NCBI RefSeq assembly: GCF_020662265.1
Contig: NZ_VEWM01000122.1
Coordinates: 186,001 to 250,000 of the forward strand
DNA: 64,000 nucleotides
Direction: 5' to 3'
From: Psychrobacter sp. I-STPA6b
GTDB lineage: Bacteria > Pseudomonadota > Gammaproteobacteria > Pseudomonadales > Moraxellaceae
Every line of letters begins with the position of its first letter. Within the stretch, counting starts at the first letter, position 1. Below, one piece after another: positions 28,287-38,023 of this stretch. The position numbers were made by a program, and so were the translations under genes. The notes beneath the pieces are model-generated. The model made no database searches. It was not told the DNA's origin and worked only from the letters and a program-made list of their open reading frames with translations.

Positions 28287-28757
28287 TCGATTCCTCGGAA
28301 TGTACTTAATTTTAGATTTTAGTGAGTTAGAAAGGGGTTGATGGGCAATAGCTAGCAAAAAATGCAGATACGCTGTAGTTTAATAATCATGATTAAATGA
28401 ATAAGACTAAGAGCAAGTGTGAAGTGGCACATGATTGCTATTTTAATAAGTGGAAACATTACCCTAATATTACAGTTATATTGACTATCATAGACTAGAA
28501 GTTACTTGAATTGCCATCAAAGAAGCATTAAGAAACATTAAGAAAGGTAACAAAGTTTACAAAAACAAGTCTATAAGCCAGTCATGAGCTTTTATTTTTC
28601 TTTCTATTTATATCTTATATTTAGCATCACTTCTATATGGAGCTATTATAACTGATGGTAGTTGTAATCAAACAATAGAAAGGTAAGCGCTAGAGTCAGC
28701 TTGCCTTTACCTATATAAAATAATAAATAATATAGAAACTATAACTATAATATAAAA
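28287..28757. other. Spacer between ispB and efflux operon
   Basis: This 471-bp spacer, on the upstream side of the efflux operon, contains an ispB terminator-like hairpin (28679-28708) and the presumed efflux promoter. No adjacent or divergent regulator gene and no clear operator palindrome was found. Confidence 0.5.
28679..28708 (-). terminator. Terminator-like hairpin after ispB
   Basis: Ten-base arms (28679-28688 and 28699-28708) pair with a single mismatch as read on the minus strand and run into TTTCTATTGTTTG. It lies about 50-80 nt beyond the ispB stop. Confidence 0.5.
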
Positions 28758-29771
28758 TTATAATAAACGAGCGCTTGCCAGCTCTGTAAGTTGCCATAGG
28801 CCCTGTAGATAGGGGCTATCTTGTGATACAGGCAGTTGTTTTAAAGCCTCTTGAGCAAGACGAGTTTCTTCTAATGCACGCTCACGACAATAACTAAGCG
28901 CACCAGACTGCTGTACTAGGTCTATTAATGCTTGCACATTGGATGTTTTACCAGTTTGCACAGCAATACGTAGCTGATCATAGCTAGTTGGATTACTATC
29001 TTTAAGTAAAGATAGCGCTTTAATAGTTGGCAAAGTAGGCTTGCCCTCTGCCAAATCATCACCAAGATTTTTACCCATCACTGCGCTATCACCACTGTAA
29101 TCAAGTACATCATCAATAATTTGGAATGCATTACCAAAGTGCTGACCAAATTTAGCAAAAGCATCCATAAACTCTGGTTTGTCGTGCAAGATAGCCACAC
29201 CTTGAGTTGCCATCATAAATAAGCGTGATGTTTTACCATCAATAATACGCATATAATCATCTTCAGTGGCAGCAGGATTATGTTGATGTTGTAGCTGTAA
29301 TACTTCACCTTCTGCAATATCACAGGTGCCATCAGAAAATAGCTTGAGTAAGGGTAGACTGTTAAAATCGACAAGTAAGTTAAATGCTCGAGCGATGAGA
29401 TAATCCCCTACCAAAACAGCAGTGGCATTATCCCAAGTGGCATTTGCTGTTGGTTTACCACGACGTAAGCCTGATTCATCAATCACATCATCATGTACCA
29501 AAGTTGCAGTATGTAGCATCTCTGTAATGGCGGCCAAGTGCATTGCAGGTTGTGATTGGATATCGGCACATAGTCGCGAGCAGAGCAAAGTAATTAATGG
29601 ACGCATACGCTTACCACCAGCATCAATCACATGCTGAGACACACTCATCACAAGCTGAACCTTAGAGTTTAAGTTACCAAAGACTTGTTTATCCATAATG
29701 GCAAAGTCTTGAGCAACAATAGACTGGATATCAGCATAAGAGGGTATAGAATGTGAAGATGTCTGAGTCAT
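28758..29771 (-). CDS. ispB: Polyprenyl diphosphate synthase (octaprenyl type)
   Basis: Trans-prenyltransferase making the long isoprenoid tail of ubiquinone from FPP and IPP. The two Asp-rich motifs are LVHDDVIDES (D94, D95, D98) and FQIIDDVLDYSGD. GGKRMRPLI and the KTSRLF motif are also present. I start at MTQTSSHSIP (337 aa) because E. coli IspB aligns from about this point; the ORF is open 31 codons further, without a ribosome binding site. Divergence from rplU-rpmA is the classic gammaproteobacterial arrangement for ispB. Chain length (C40 or longer) is not readable here. Confidence 0.92.
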   Translation of the reverse strand: MTQTSSHSIPSYADIQSIVAQDFAIMDKQVFGNLNSKVQLVMSVSQHVIDAGGKRMRPLITLLCSRLCADIQSQPAMHLAAITEMLHTATLVHDDVIDESGLRRGKPTANATWDNATAVLVGDYLIARAFNLLVDFNSLPLLKLFSDGTCDIAEGEVLQLQHQHNPAATEDDYMRIIDGKTSRLFMMATQGVAILHDKPEFMDAFAKFGQHFGNAFQIIDDVLDYSGDSAVMGKNLGDDLAEGKPTLPTIKALSLLKDSNPTSYDQLRIAVQTGKTSNVQALIDLVQQSGALSYCRERALEETRLAQEALKQLPVSQDSPYLQGLWQLTELASARLL

Positions 29772-29978
29772 GAAAGGCCACTTAGTATTGTGATGGTGGT
29801 AAATTAAAAGAATTAAGAAACTGGGGCAGTGGACTGTAAAGCAGGTCAGTCCTGACTGTTTCAAACTATAAGTAGTTCATATTATAGTTATAACCCATTA
29901 TATAGCAATGGTAAATCCTAACAAAAAATAGAGCAGAGGGTATCCATAGCCAACTCAATGAGAAATTATAATGACTTC

Positions 29979-30007
29979 TTGCAATCAGTTATAAAATTGC
30001 GTACAAT
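29979..30007 (+). promoter_or_regulatory. Sigma-70 promoter of rplU-rpmA
   Basis: TTGCAA (29979-29984) and TACAAT (30002-30007) are separated by exactly 17 nt, each one mismatch or two from consensus. The predicted start near 30014 leaves a leader of about 80 nt before rplU. Confidence 0.7.
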
Positions 30008-30048
30008 TTCGCCTTTATATTTTTCCCTGTCGTGTTCGTTAGAAAAGC

Positions 30049-30065
30049 GTTGCCATTACGGTAAC
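30049..30065 (+). promoter_or_regulatory. Stem-loop in rplU leader
   Basis: GTTGCC (30049-30054) pairs with GGTAAC (30060-30065), one G-U pair, loop ATTAC, about 30 nt before the rplU start. The GC-rich leader around it (about 30025-30090) stands out from the AT-rich surroundings and is a candidate ribosomal-protein autoregulatory leader. Confidence 0.4.
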
Positions 30066-30094
30066 CACGGCACACGGGTTAAACGGAGCCTAAG

Positions 30095-30406
30095 ATGTAC
30101 GCAGTAATTAAAAGTGGTGGTAAACAACATCGCGTCAGTGTCGATGAAACATTGAAAGTTGAGCTATTAAAAGCAGAAAAAGGCGAGACAATTAAGATTG
30201 AAGATGTCTTAATGGTTGTCGATGGCTCAGATGTAAAAGTTGGTCAGCCTATCGTTGAAGGTGCTAGTGTTGAAGCTGAAGTGGTTGAGCATGGTCGCGG
30301 TGAAAAAATTCGCATCATCAAGCACAAACGTCGTAAGCATTATCACAAAGAGCAAGGTCATCGTCAGTGGTACACTTTGCTAAAAATCAAAGCAATTAAC
30401 GCCTAA
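30095..30406 (+). CDS. rplU: 50S ribosomal protein L21
   Basis: Large-subunit ribosomal protein bL21, which binds 23S rRNA. At 103 aa it has the usual length. Start [14 protein letters not shown] and the basic C-terminal [16 protein letters not shown] are hallmarks. GGAG lies upstream of the ATG. It is co-transcribed with rpmA (63-nt gap) from the promoter at 29979-30007 and divergent from ispB. Confidence 0.99.
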   Translation: MYAVIKSGGKQHRVSVDETLKVELLKAEKGETIKIEDVLMVVDGSDVKVGQPIVEGASVEAEVVEHGRGEKIRIIKHKRRKHYHKEQGHRQWYTLLKIKAINA

Positions 30407-30469
30407 TTTTAAGACGCTATTTGCTTTTGATGCATAAACGATAAGTCATATTTACAAGGAGATTTTCTC

Positions 30470-30727
30470 ATGGCACATAAAAAGGCCGCAGGTTCAACTC
30501 GAAACGGACGTGATTCTAACCCTAAAATGCTTGGCGTAAAAGTATTTGGTGGTCAGGATGTCGTCGCTGGTAACATCATCGTTCGTCAACGTGGTACAGA
30601 ATTCCATCCTGGCGTTGGTGTTGGTATGGGACGTGACCATACACTATTTGCATTGACAGATGGTGTGGTTAAATTTGAGACAAAAGGTCAATTTAACCGT
30701 CGCTATGTATCAGTACAGTCTGCTTAA
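30470..30727 (+). CDS. rpmA: 50S ribosomal protein L27
   Basis: Large-subunit ribosomal protein bL27, whose N-terminus reaches towards the peptidyl-transferase centre. At 85 aa it has the usual length, starting [16 protein letters not shown] with no Firmicutes-type cleaved leader. [17 protein letters not shown] is typical. AAGGAG precedes the ATG. Second gene of rplU-rpmA; a very strong terminator follows. Confidence 0.99.
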   Translation: MAHKKAAGSTRNGRDSNPKMLGVKVFGGQDVVAGNIIVRQRGTEFHPGVGVGMGRDHTLFALTDGVVKFETKGQFNRRYVSVQSA

Positions 30728-30784
30728 TTGTTGATTAGTAGGCTAAGCGATTAGCTGTATAGACTGTTTGATAACGCATTATCA

Positions 30785-30824
30785 AAAAGCCTTTATCATA
30801 AAACTATGATAAAGGCTTTTGTTT
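30785..30824 (+). terminator. Strong terminator of rplU-rpmA
   Basis: A perfect 16-bp stem (30785-30800 with 30805-30820) and a 4-nt AAAC loop ends in TTTTGTTT. It lies about 58 nt after the rpmA stop. Confidence 0.95.
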
Positions 30825-31091
30825 ATTCTGGTTCTGTATTATGTAGTAGCATTTGTTGTATTTTTAAATTTTTCCACTATAGAGAGTTACATAGCAGTAG
30901 TGTTCTTTGCAATTTAAAACTAGCTGTGTAAGAAAAAAACTGTCAAAATTCATCTTATCTAAACAGCTTTTATGTATTAGGCATTTTGCTGGCTATTTTT
31001 TATGGTTAAAGAATTTTGAAACCGTTAAGGTGTTGCTCTCAGTCTCCTTGTATCTGTTTGAGACTTCTTCGACTATAGCTGAGCTTAATGG

Positions 31092-31123
31092 TTAGATTTT
31101 ATAATTTTTAGATTTTATAATTT
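31092..31123. repeat. Tandem 16-bp duplication before lolA
   Basis: The 16-mer TTAGATTTTATAATTT occurs twice head to tail (31092-31107 and 31108-31123). Each unit contains a consensus TATAAT. The second unit abuts the lolA Shine-Dalgarno sequence (AAGGAAT), giving two candidate -10 elements 16 bp apart. The rest of the 30728-31135 spacer holds only the rpmA terminator and AT-rich DNA with a 62-codon ORF I do not credit. Confidence 0.8.
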
Positions 31124-31135
31124 AAGGAATAAACG

Positions 31136-31801
31136 ATGACAAAGAACATGATGAAAGCAGTACTAGGTAGTACTTTAATGGGAGCAGTATTGTTTTCTGC
31201 ACCAATACTGACAGTGACTCAAACAGCAAATGCAGCAGCTACAGACAATCTTAATGCAGCCGAGAAGTTGAGTCCTCTACTGAGTGGTGTAAAAAGTATG
31301 ACAGCAAACTTTACTCAGACGACGCAGGGTGCAGGCGCGCGTAATGGCAACTTCTCTGGTACAATGAGTGTACAGCGCCCAAATCAGTTCCGTTGGCAGA
31401 CTGCATCACCTGCTGAGCAGTTGATTGTTGCTAATGGTGATACGTTATGGGTATATGATAAAGACTTAAAACAAGCAACAAAGCAAAATGTTGATAGACA
31501 GGTCGGTAATACACCAGCACTGCTATTATCAGGTGATCCGAAACGTATCGCTGAGAATTTTAAGGTTACTCAGCCAAATACCAGTCGTAACTATTTTGAG
31601 CTATATCCAAAATCTAGCAATGCAAATTTCCAAAAGTTAGGCATTAGCTTCAACTCAGGTAAGCCTGTGCGTATGGTTTTAATTGATAGCTTAGGGCAGA
31701 CAACGTCAATTAGATTTAGCAATGTACGTCTCAATGGTAATATCAGTGCATCGAAGTTTTCATTTACGCCACCAGAAGGTGTGGATGTGATTAATCAGTA
31801 G
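31136..31801 (+). CDS. lolA: Outer-membrane lipoprotein carrier protein LolA
   Basis: Periplasmic chaperone that takes lipoproteins from LolCDE to LolB at the outer membrane. The 221-aa precursor has a signal peptide with a hydrophobic core at about 8-26 and a likely cleavage after ANA (about 33). The mature part shows the LolA pattern: SMTANFTQTT, NFSGTMSVQRPNQFRWQT, EQLIVANGDTLWVYDKDL and the C-terminal strand ISASKFSFTPPEGVDVI. AAGGAAT precedes the ATG. A MITE-like element is inserted directly after the stop, before the transcription terminator. Confidence 0.95.
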   Translation: MTKNMMKAVLGSTLMGAVLFSAPILTVTQTANAAATDNLNAAEKLSPLLSGVKSMTANFTQTTQGAGARNGNFSGTMSVQRPNQFRWQTASPAEQLIVANGDTLWVYDKDLKQATKQNVDRQVGNTPALLLSGDPKRIAENFKVTQPNTSRNYFELYPKSSNANFQKLGISFNSGKPVRMVLIDSLGQTTSIRFSNVRLNGNISASKFSFTPPEGVDVINQ

Positions 31802-31812
31802 ATAATTAGCTA

Positions 31813-31977
31813 GGGGCTGTTGAACATTCATCTTCATAGGAAAAATTGAGAAAAATTTGACTTAGTCAAGGCAATGAACGCAGAATAAGGCAAATTCAGC
31901 CAATTTTTACATGAAAGTAAAAAATAGCTGTATGTCTTGTAGGTATTAGCCTAACGGGGTGAATGTTCAACAGACCC
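31813..31977. mobile_element. 165-bp MITE-like element with 18-bp terminal inverted repeats
   Basis: The ends GGGGCTGTTGAACATTCA (31813-31830) and TGAATGTTCAACAGACCC (31960-31977) are inverted repeats matching at 17 of 18 positions. TA flanks both sides (31811-31812 and 31978-31979), consistent with a TA target duplication as made by IS630/mariner-like and some IS5-like transposases. The interior has no ORF and includes a small palindrome, TTGACTTAGTCAA. A shorter degenerate relative lies at 63744-63859. It sits between lolA and its terminator. The parent transposase is not in the window. Confidence 0.8.
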
Positions 31978-32030
31978 TACTATATCGATACATTTTTTTT
32001 CAAAATATCAAATATAATCATATGGATATG

Positions 32031-32062
32031 AAGGCTGCTTTTAATAAGAAGTAGCCTTTTTT
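32031..32062 (+). terminator. Rho-independent terminator downstream of lolA and MITE
   Basis: AAGGCTGCTT (32031-32040) pairs with AAGTAGCCTT (32049-32058), one G-U pair, 8-nt loop, ending in six T. It is probably the lolA terminator, now displaced 230 nt from the stop by the MITE. Confidence 0.8.
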
Positions 32063-32621
32063 CTTGTGCAGCCTAGGTGTGTAAAGGCTTTCACTGTTTT
32101 AATAAAGCAAAAATAGTGACTTATAGTTTTTATGAAAAACTGGCTTTTGTCTTTTAAAAAAAGTATAGTAGTATTTCGTATTTATGCCAGTTATTGCAAA
32201 AGCTCGGTTAATAGTTTTTATTTATTAGATAAATCACAAATTTACATATTTTTATATTATATGTAATCAACAGTGGATAGCGTGGTTTTTTTACTGATAG
32301 TAATAATAAATAAAAGTCATCGACCCAGTGAATATGCGCTATAGCCAGCGAGTATTAAATTATAATTATATTTACTCAAATGTATGTCATCAATGATGCC
32401 ATCATTTAAGTCTCATATAATGCCCCTCTGTTTGCCTACTCTATCGTCTGTATAGAAGACAGCAGTGGTATGTCAAAATAAGGATTTATGCCTTGTTGTG
32501 ACATACTTGGTTGGTCAATGGCTATCATCACACGTTCCCCTTTGCACTTGACTGGTGCTATCTTTTTATCATGACTTATTAACATCTTAGCGCGTCTTAA
32601 ATGTCGTGAGGAGCGTTCATC
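32063..32621. other. Leader and promoter region of the nuo operon
   Basis: This 559-bp spacer before nuoA has no supportable ORF. It must contain the operon promoter, but I could not pick one with confidence. It includes a strong hairpin at 32468-32506. Confidence 0.5.
32468..32506 (+). promoter_or_regulatory. Long hairpin in nuo operon leader
   Basis: GTATGTCA (32468-32475) and TGACATAC (32499-32506) are perfect complements. Inside them AATAAGG and CCTTGTT pair with one G-U, giving a 16-position stem with one A-G mismatch and a 7-nt loop. No T run follows, so it is not a simple terminator. It ends 115 nt before nuoA. Confidence 0.55.
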
Positions 32622-33239
32622 ATGATGTCTGCCTTTAATTGGTCAGCACTTGCTTTTATTCTAGCAGCCATTGGCTTGGTTATCTTTATGCTGGTTGTGC
32701 CTCGTCTATTAGGGGGACGCTCTCAAGGCTCGCAAAAAGAAGAAATATTTGAGTCAGGTGTTGTTGGTGCTGGTAATGCACGTATTAGGCTGTCTGCCAA
32801 GTTCTACTTAGTTGCCATCTTCTTTGTTATTTTCGATTTAGAAGCATTGTATTTATATGCCTATGCTGTGTCTGTTAAAGAGGCAGGCTGGGCAGGGTTT
32901 ATTACGGCTGCAACTTTTGTGGTTGATTTATTAATTGGTTTGATTTATGCGTTAAGTTTGGGGGCTTTAAATTGGGCCCCAGCAGATAAACGCCGTAAAA
33001 AGCAGCGCCTTCAGTCCGCACCTGTTGGATTTAATTTGGCAGATATCACACGTTTTAATGGTATTGATGAGCTGCATACTGATCCAACAGGGAAAGTGCC
33101 AGCACAGTCGTCTGGACAGATTAATGTCTCTAATGATATTGCAGCCAATCGTGCGCATTTAGCTAATATTGATCATATTAATAAGACGGGACATATTACC
33201 AGTGTGGACTTTACAGATACCTCTGTAAAAAAGACTTAA
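32622..33239 (+). CDS. nuoA: NADH-quinone oxidoreductase subunit A
   Basis: Membrane subunit of respiratory complex I near the quinone-binding joint. Three TM segments lie within residues about 8-130. Family markers are EIFESGVVGAGNARIRLSAK and VIFDLEALYLY. GAGGAGCG precedes two adjacent ATGs; either could start. The protein is 205 aa against 147 in E. coli. The excess is a soluble C-terminal tail (about 130-205) rich in D, N, T and H. It is the first gene of the nuoA-N operon, 202 bp before nuoB. Confidence 0.95.
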   Translation: MMSAFNWSALAFILAAIGLVIFMLVVPRLLGGRSQGSQKEEIFESGVVGAGNARIRLSAKFYLVAIFFVIFDLEALYLYAYAVSVKEAGWAGFITAATFVVDLLIGLIYALSLGALNWAPADKRRKKQRLQSAPVGFNLADITRFNGIDELHTDPTGKVPAQSSGQINVSNDIAANRAHLANIDHINKTGHITSVDFTDTSVKKT

Positions 33240-33441
33240 AAACTAAATATTTAAGACAGTTGTTTCTGCAAGAATATTAAGATATTTATTTGATTTTCTT
33301 GATGATTAAAATAGAGTTGGATTCATAATAATTTTTATTAAAAAGTTTTTTGATAGATTGTTTTTGTAGCTAAGTTTTTGATAAATAGTAGTTTGTTTGT
33401 TATTTCGTTATGGTTTCGCCATTTAAGATAGGTTGTGTGTC

Positions 33442-34110
33442 ATGAAATATACCTTAACCCGTGCTAATCCCGATGCAGATACTTATCCTGCGCAGACTCG
33501 TCAGACGGTAAATGACCCGATAGAAGATGAGGTCAATAAGAATGTCTTTATGGGTAAGCTTGAGGAGATGGTGAACGCGTCTGCGAATTGGGGACGTAAA
33601 AATTCACTTTGGCCATTTAATTTTGGGACATCATGTTGCTATGTTGAGTATGCGACAACATTGACAGCCGTACATGATTTGTCTCGCTTTGGTGCAGAGG
33701 TGATTCGTGCTTCCCCTCGTCAGGCTGATGTGATGATTGTCGCTGGTACGTGTTTTATTAAGATGGCACCTGTTATTCAGCGTTTATATGAGCAAATGCT
33801 TGAGCCTAAATGGGTGATTTCGATGGGTGCATGTGCTAATTCAGGCGGTATGTACGATATTTATTCGGTGGTACAAGGGGTCGATAAAATTATTCCTGTT
33901 GATGTTTATGTACCGGGATGTCCACCTCGTCCAGAGGCCTTGATACAGGCATTGATGTTGTTACAGGAGTCGATTAGCAAAGAGCGTCGTCCACTGGGTA
34001 TTCATGTGAAGGATCAGGGTATATATCAACCACAAATGCTACCAGAGCGAGACCGCAAACAGGCAGATCGTATTGCTGTTAAAAATTTGCGTAGCCCAGA
34101 TAGTATTTAA
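33442..34110 (+). CDS. nuoB: NADH-quinone oxidoreductase subunit B
   Basis: Peripheral-arm subunit holding the terminal [4Fe-4S] cluster N2, which passes electrons to ubiquinone. From the ATG at 33442 (222 aa) the ligands are C65 and C66 (GTSCCYVEY), C131 ([10 protein letters not shown]) and C160 (VPGCPPRPE), matching E. coli C63, C64, C129 and C158. The ORF is open 9 nt further to a TTG, which I reject. Located between nuoA and nuoCD. Confidence 0.98.
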   Translation: MKYTLTRANPDADTYPAQTRQTVNDPIEDEVNKNVFMGKLEEMVNASANWGRKNSLWPFNFGTSCCYVEYATTLTAVHDLSRFGAEVIRASPRQADVMIVAGTCFIKMAPVIQRLYEQMLEPKWVISMGACANSGGMYDIYSVVQGVDKIIPVDVYVPGCPPRPEALIQALMLLQESISKERRPLGIHVKDQGIYQPQMLPERDRKQADRIAVKNLRSPDSI

Positions 34111-34177
34111 TGAGTTGTTGTAGAGCTTGGTAGCGTTTTTTGGTGTTGTTATAAGGTGATTAAGGGAAGCCACATTT

Positions 34178-35965
34178 ATGGTTATGGCAGTGAATAATCA
34201 AGATAGTAATCATAGTGCTGATGCGCAGTCAGTACCGGCGGTGTTACGTGAGCTGGGCCATAAGTTTTCTGGAAAGTTTGTGCAACAAGCAACCGCAGAT
34301 GGTATTCCCACAATTTGGGTTGCTCGTGAAGACGTATTCAATATTTTAATGTTTTTGCGTACGCTACCTAAGCCATATGTCATGTTATTAGATTTGTCGG
34401 CGGTTGATGAGCGCTTGCGTCAGCACCGTCAAGGGCTTCCAGCCAGTGATTTTACAGTGTTTTATCACTTGATGTCACTTGAGCGTAATAGTGATATTCG
34501 CGTGAAAGTAGCATTATTTGAGGATGATTTAAAGACACCAACTGCAACTAAAATCTGGCCAAATGCCAATTGGTATGAGCGTGAAGTGTGGGATATGTTT
34601 GGTATCGTTTTTGACGGTCACCCACATTTAACCCGTATTTTACTGCCAAAATATTGGGAAGGACATCCTCTGCGTAAAGAATATCATGCTCGGGCAACGG
34701 AATTTACGCCTTATTTTCTAAACGCTGCCAAACAGCAGTTTGAGCAAGAAAACTTACGCTTTGTCCCAGAAGAGTGGGGAATGAAACGCTCTGGGCGTGA
34801 TGAAGATTTTATGTTTTTGAACATTGGTCCAAACCATCCTTCGGCTCATGGTGCATTTCGTTTGGTGTTACAGCTAGATGGTGAGGAAATCATCGACTGT
34901 ATCCCTGATATCGGTTATCACCATCGTGGCGCTGAAAAGATGGCAGAACGGCAAACGTGGCATTCATTTATCCCTTATACCGATAGGATTGACTATTTGG
35001 GTGGGGTAATGAATGAGCTGCCTTATGTGATGGCGGTAGAAAAGCTGGCAGGTATTACTGTACCAGATAGGGCAATGACCATTCGTATTATGATGAGTGA
35101 GTTTTTCCGTATCACCAATAATCTGCTGTATTTTGGTACGTTTATTCAAGATGCTGGTGGTATGACCCCTGTTTTTTATATGTTTACTGACCGTCAAAAA
35201 GCCTATGATGTGATTGAGGCGGTGACTGGTTATCGTATGCATCCTGCATGGTTCCGTATCGGTGGTACGGCGGCTGATTTGCCACGTGGTTGGCATAAGT
35301 TGGTGCGAGAGTTTTTGGATTGGATGCCAAAGCGCCTTGACGAATATGTGAAGGCGGCAATGAAAAATACGGTACTACAAGGACGTACACAAAATGTCGC
35401 TCAATATGATGCCAAGCAAGCATTGGCTTGGGGTGTGACAGGGGCAGGTTTGCGAGCCACTGGTGTTGAGTTTGACCTGCGTAAAGCCCGTCCTTATATG
35501 GGTTATGAGAATTTTGAGTTCGAAATCCCTGTATTTTATAACGGTGATGCTTATGACCGTTGTATGGTTAAAATTGAGGAAATTCGTCAGTCACTGCGTA
35601 TCATTCGTCAGTGTCTCGATAATATGCCTGAAGGTCCTTATAAAGCCAGCCACCCATTGGCAGTACCGCCACCTAAAGACCGTACTTTAAATGACATTGA
35701 AACCTTGATTAACCACTTTATTTCGGTGTCTTGGGGACCGGTGATGCCAGCAGGTGAGTCGTGCATGATGGTCGAAGGTGTCAAAGGGATTAACAGTTAT
35801 TATGTCACTTCTGACAAATCGACCATGAGCTATCGTACCCGTATTCGTACACCGACATTTGCACATCTGCAACAAATGCCATCAGTGATTAATGGTTCGT
35901 TGGTATCAGATGCGATTATTTATTTAGCCAGTATTGATATTGTGATGGCGGATTCTGACCGTTAG
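34178..35965 (+). CDS. nuoC: NADH-quinone oxidoreductase fused subunit C/D
   Basis: Fused NuoC (30-kDa) and NuoD (49-kDa) subunits, the fusion found in E. coli and related gammaproteobacteria. Residues about 1-180 are NuoC ([24 protein letters not shown] is split here: [12 protein letters not shown] then [10 protein letters not shown]). Residues about 200-595 are NuoD, with [22 protein letters not shown] read as [24 protein letters not shown] and the C-terminal [11 protein letters not shown]. The histidine and aspartate-rich NuoD motifs help form the quinone site. At 595 aa it equals the E. coli length. AAGGGAAG lies before the ATG. Confidence 0.97.
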   Translation: MVMAVNNQDSNHSADAQSVPAVLRELGHKFSGKFVQQATADGIPTIWVAREDVFNILMFLRTLPKPYVMLLDLSAVDERLRQHRQGLPASDFTVFYHLMSLERNSDIRVKVALFEDDLKTPTATKIWPNANWYEREVWDMFGIVFDGHPHLTRILLPKYWEGHPLRKEYHARATEFTPYFLNAAKQQFEQENLRFVPEEWGMKRSGRDEDFMFLNIGPNHPSAHGAFRLVLQLDGEEIIDCIPDIGYHHRGAEKMAERQTWHSFIPYTDRIDYLGGVMNELPYVMAVEKLAGITVPDRAMTIRIMMSEFFRITNNLLYFGTFIQDAGGMTPVFYMFTDRQKAYDVIEAVTGYRMHPAWFRIGGTAADLPRGWHKLVREFLDWMPKRLDEYVKAAMKNTVLQGRTQNVAQYDAKQALAWGVTGAGLRATGVEFDLRKARPYMGYENFEFEIPVFYNGDAYDRCMVKIEEIRQSLRIIRQCLDNMPEGPYKASHPLAVPPPKDRTLNDIETLINHFISVSWGPVMPAGESCMMVEGVKGINSYYVTSDKSTMSYRTRIRTPTFAHLQQMPSVINGSLVSDAIIYLASIDIVMADSDR

Positions 35966-36022
35966 TTTTAGTAAGACAAATAGCAATAGTTAGTAGCCTT
36001 ATCCGTAGGGAAAGATATAGCA

Positions 36023-36535
36023 ATGATTAAAATTGTTTCTGACAAAGCCCCAAAAGTTGATATAGCCAGTATTTTGACTGAGCAGGAAATTGATGCGATA
36101 CATGAGTATATGCACCATTATCCACAGGCTCGGGCAGCCTCATTGGACGCTTTAAAATATGTACAGCGTCGTAATGGCTGGGTGAACGATGCTCAGGTGA
36201 ATGCGATTGCCAATATTTTAGATGTGCCAGTGACAGATATTGAAGGGGTGGCAACTTTTTTTAATCGTATTTATCGCTCGCCTGTGGGTCGACATGTGAT
36301 TTTGATATGTGATTCGATTGCTTGTTATTTGACTGGCTATGAAGCACTGGCAGCTGAGCTAAAAAATCAGCTTGGTATTGAGTATGGTCAGACGACCAGC
36401 GATGGACGTTTTACTTTATTACCCATTTGTTGTTTGGGCAATTGTGATAAAGGCCCTGCGGTATTGATTGATGAGGATACCTATGGACCCGTTCAGCCAG
36501 AGGAAGTTGCACAGTTATTGGAGCTATACGCATGA
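36023..36535 (+). CDS. nuoE: NADH-quinone oxidoreductase subunit E
   Basis: 24-kDa subunit of the NADH dehydrogenase module, carrying [2Fe-2S] cluster N1a. Ligands seen: C96 and C101 ([12 protein letters not shown]) and C137 and C141 ([10 protein letters not shown]), with the same spacing as in E. coli. The 170-aa protein has the usual helical N-terminus. A GGGAAAG lies upstream of the ATG. It overlaps nuoF by 4 nt (ATGA), so the two partners are translationally coupled. Confidence 0.98.
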   Translation: MIKIVSDKAPKVDIASILTEQEIDAIHEYMHHYPQARAASLDALKYVQRRNGWVNDAQVNAIANILDVPVTDIEGVATFFNRIYRSPVGRHVILICDSIACYLTGYEALAAELKNQLGIEYGQTTSDGRFTLLPICCLGNCDKGPAVLIDEDTYGPVQPEEVAQLLELYA

Positions 36536-37983
36536 GTCAGACTATCGCCGAACAGATTGCCAGCCGCCAAGCAGGAAAAGCACCAAGCCAGCTTAATAGC
36601 CAACGTATCCCCATTTATGGTGATAAAGAGCAGGCTACGATAGAGACTAAGCCTTTGACATGGCGTTTAGCACATCATGATGCTGTCTTAGATTTGCAGA
36701 CGTATCAAACGTTACGAGGCTTTGAAGGGTTAAAAAATGCCTTAGAAACAGATCATAAAGATGTTGCTAATATGATTAAGGCTGCAAACGTACGTGGGCG
36801 TGGTGGTGCAGGTTTTAATGCAGGGTTAAAGTGGTCGTTTATGTCACCTCCAGATGGTGGCCCTCGCTATTTGATTTGTAATGCTGATGAGATGGAGCCG
36901 GGGACATTCAAAGACCGCCTGCTAATGGAGCGCCTACCTTTTCAATTAATCGAAGGCATGCTCATTACTGCTTATGCAATCGGGGCATCATCAGGATATA
37001 TATTTATCCGTGGCGAGTATATCTTAGCGGCAGAGCGTTTAAGTCGTGCTATTGATGAGTTGCTTGCCAATAATCTGCTTGGTGACAATATTTTAGGCAC
37101 TGATTTTAGTTTTGACTTACATGTGCATACAGGGGCAGGGCGTTATATTTGTGGTGAAGAAACAGCACTGATTAACTGTTTAGAAGGTCGCCGTGCTAAC
37201 CCTCGTACCAAGCCCCCTTTTCCACAGATTTCTGGGGCATGGGGTCGTCCAACAGTGGTTAACAATGTTGAGACGCTTAGTAATATGCCAGCGATTATGG
37301 TAAATGGTGTTGATTGGTATCAAGAGCTACCCAAATCATTGGGACGTAGTGAAACACCCGGAACCAAAATCTTTGGTTGCTCAGGTCTGGTCAATGATGC
37401 AGGCTTGTGGGAGTTGCCTTTTGGTTATACGGCACGTGAGATTATTGAAGACTTTGCAGGCGGGATGAAAGATGGACGCACCCTCAAAGCATGGTTGCCC
37501 GGTGGTGCATCGACAGATTTTTTGACCACAGAGCATTTAGATACCCCAATGGACTTTGATGCGATTCAAAAAGCGGGCAGTCGTATGGGGACTGGGCTAA
37601 TTATGGTGGTTGATGAGTCTCAAGATATGGTGGCATTGCTACAAAACTTAGAGACCTTCTTTCAGCGTGAATCTTGTGGGTGGTGTACGCCGTGTCGTGA
37701 TGGTTTGCCGTGGGGTGTGAAGTTATTAACAGCGATTAATCATGGTCAAGGTCAGCTTGGTGATGTCGAAAAACTACAAGGTTTGACCCGTGATTTATGG
37801 CTAGGTAAAACTTTTTGTGCGCATGCTCCGGGTGCAATGGAGCCTTTGATGAGTGCACTGAAATATTTCCGTCATGAATTTGATAGCAAGATTGAGCAGG
37901 CGGTTGGGGTTCAGGCAATAGATGCAGTAAAGTCTGCAAAAAAACAGCCAGCTAAACCAGTGAAAGAAGCGGTTAGCCAGTAA
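36532..37983 (+). CDS. nuoF: NADH-quinone oxidoreductase subunit F
   Basis: 51-kDa subunit that binds NADH and FMN and holds [4Fe-4S] cluster N3. Seen: [17 protein letters not shown] (FMN/NADH glycine-rich loop), [18 protein letters not shown], and cluster ligands C382, C385, C388 ([11 protein letters not shown]) and C429 ([10 protein letters not shown]). At 483 aa it is about 38 residues longer than E. coli NuoF. The extra is mainly a Lys/Ala-rich C-terminal tail. It is followed not by nuoG but by a DUF1566 lipoprotein gene. Confidence 0.98.
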   Translation: MSQTIAEQIASRQAGKAPSQLNSQRIPIYGDKEQATIETKPLTWRLAHHDAVLDLQTYQTLRGFEGLKNALETDHKDVANMIKAANVRGRGGAGFNAGLKWSFMSPPDGGPRYLICNADEMEPGTFKDRLLMERLPFQLIEGMLITAYAIGASSGYIFIRGEYILAAERLSRAIDELLANNLLGDNILGTDFSFDLHVHTGAGRYICGEETALINCLEGRRANPRTKPPFPQISGAWGRPTVVNNVETLSNMPAIMVNGVDWYQELPKSLGRSETPGTKIFGCSGLVNDAGLWELPFGYTAREIIEDFAGGMKDGRTLKAWLPGGASTDFLTTEHLDTPMDFDAIQKAGSRMGTGLIMVVDESQDMVALLQNLETFFQRESCGWCTPCRDGLPWGVKLLTAINHGQGQLGDVEKLQGLTRDLWLGKTFCAHAPGAMEPLMSALKYFRHEFDSKIEQAVGVQAIDAVKSAKKQPAKPVKEAVSQ

Positions 37984-38023
37984 ATAGATTGACATGAGTT
38001 CTGTACAATGGAATGAACGAGCC

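Noticed and set aside
29772-29864. 31-codon upstream extension of ispB
   Set aside because: It does not look like the family N-terminus, lacks a ribosome binding site and lies in the ispB-rplU divergent promoter region.
30907-31095. 62-codon plus-strand ORF between rpmA and lolA
   Set aside because: No ribosome binding site, no domain, composition typical of random AT-rich sequence; it overlaps the lolA upstream region.
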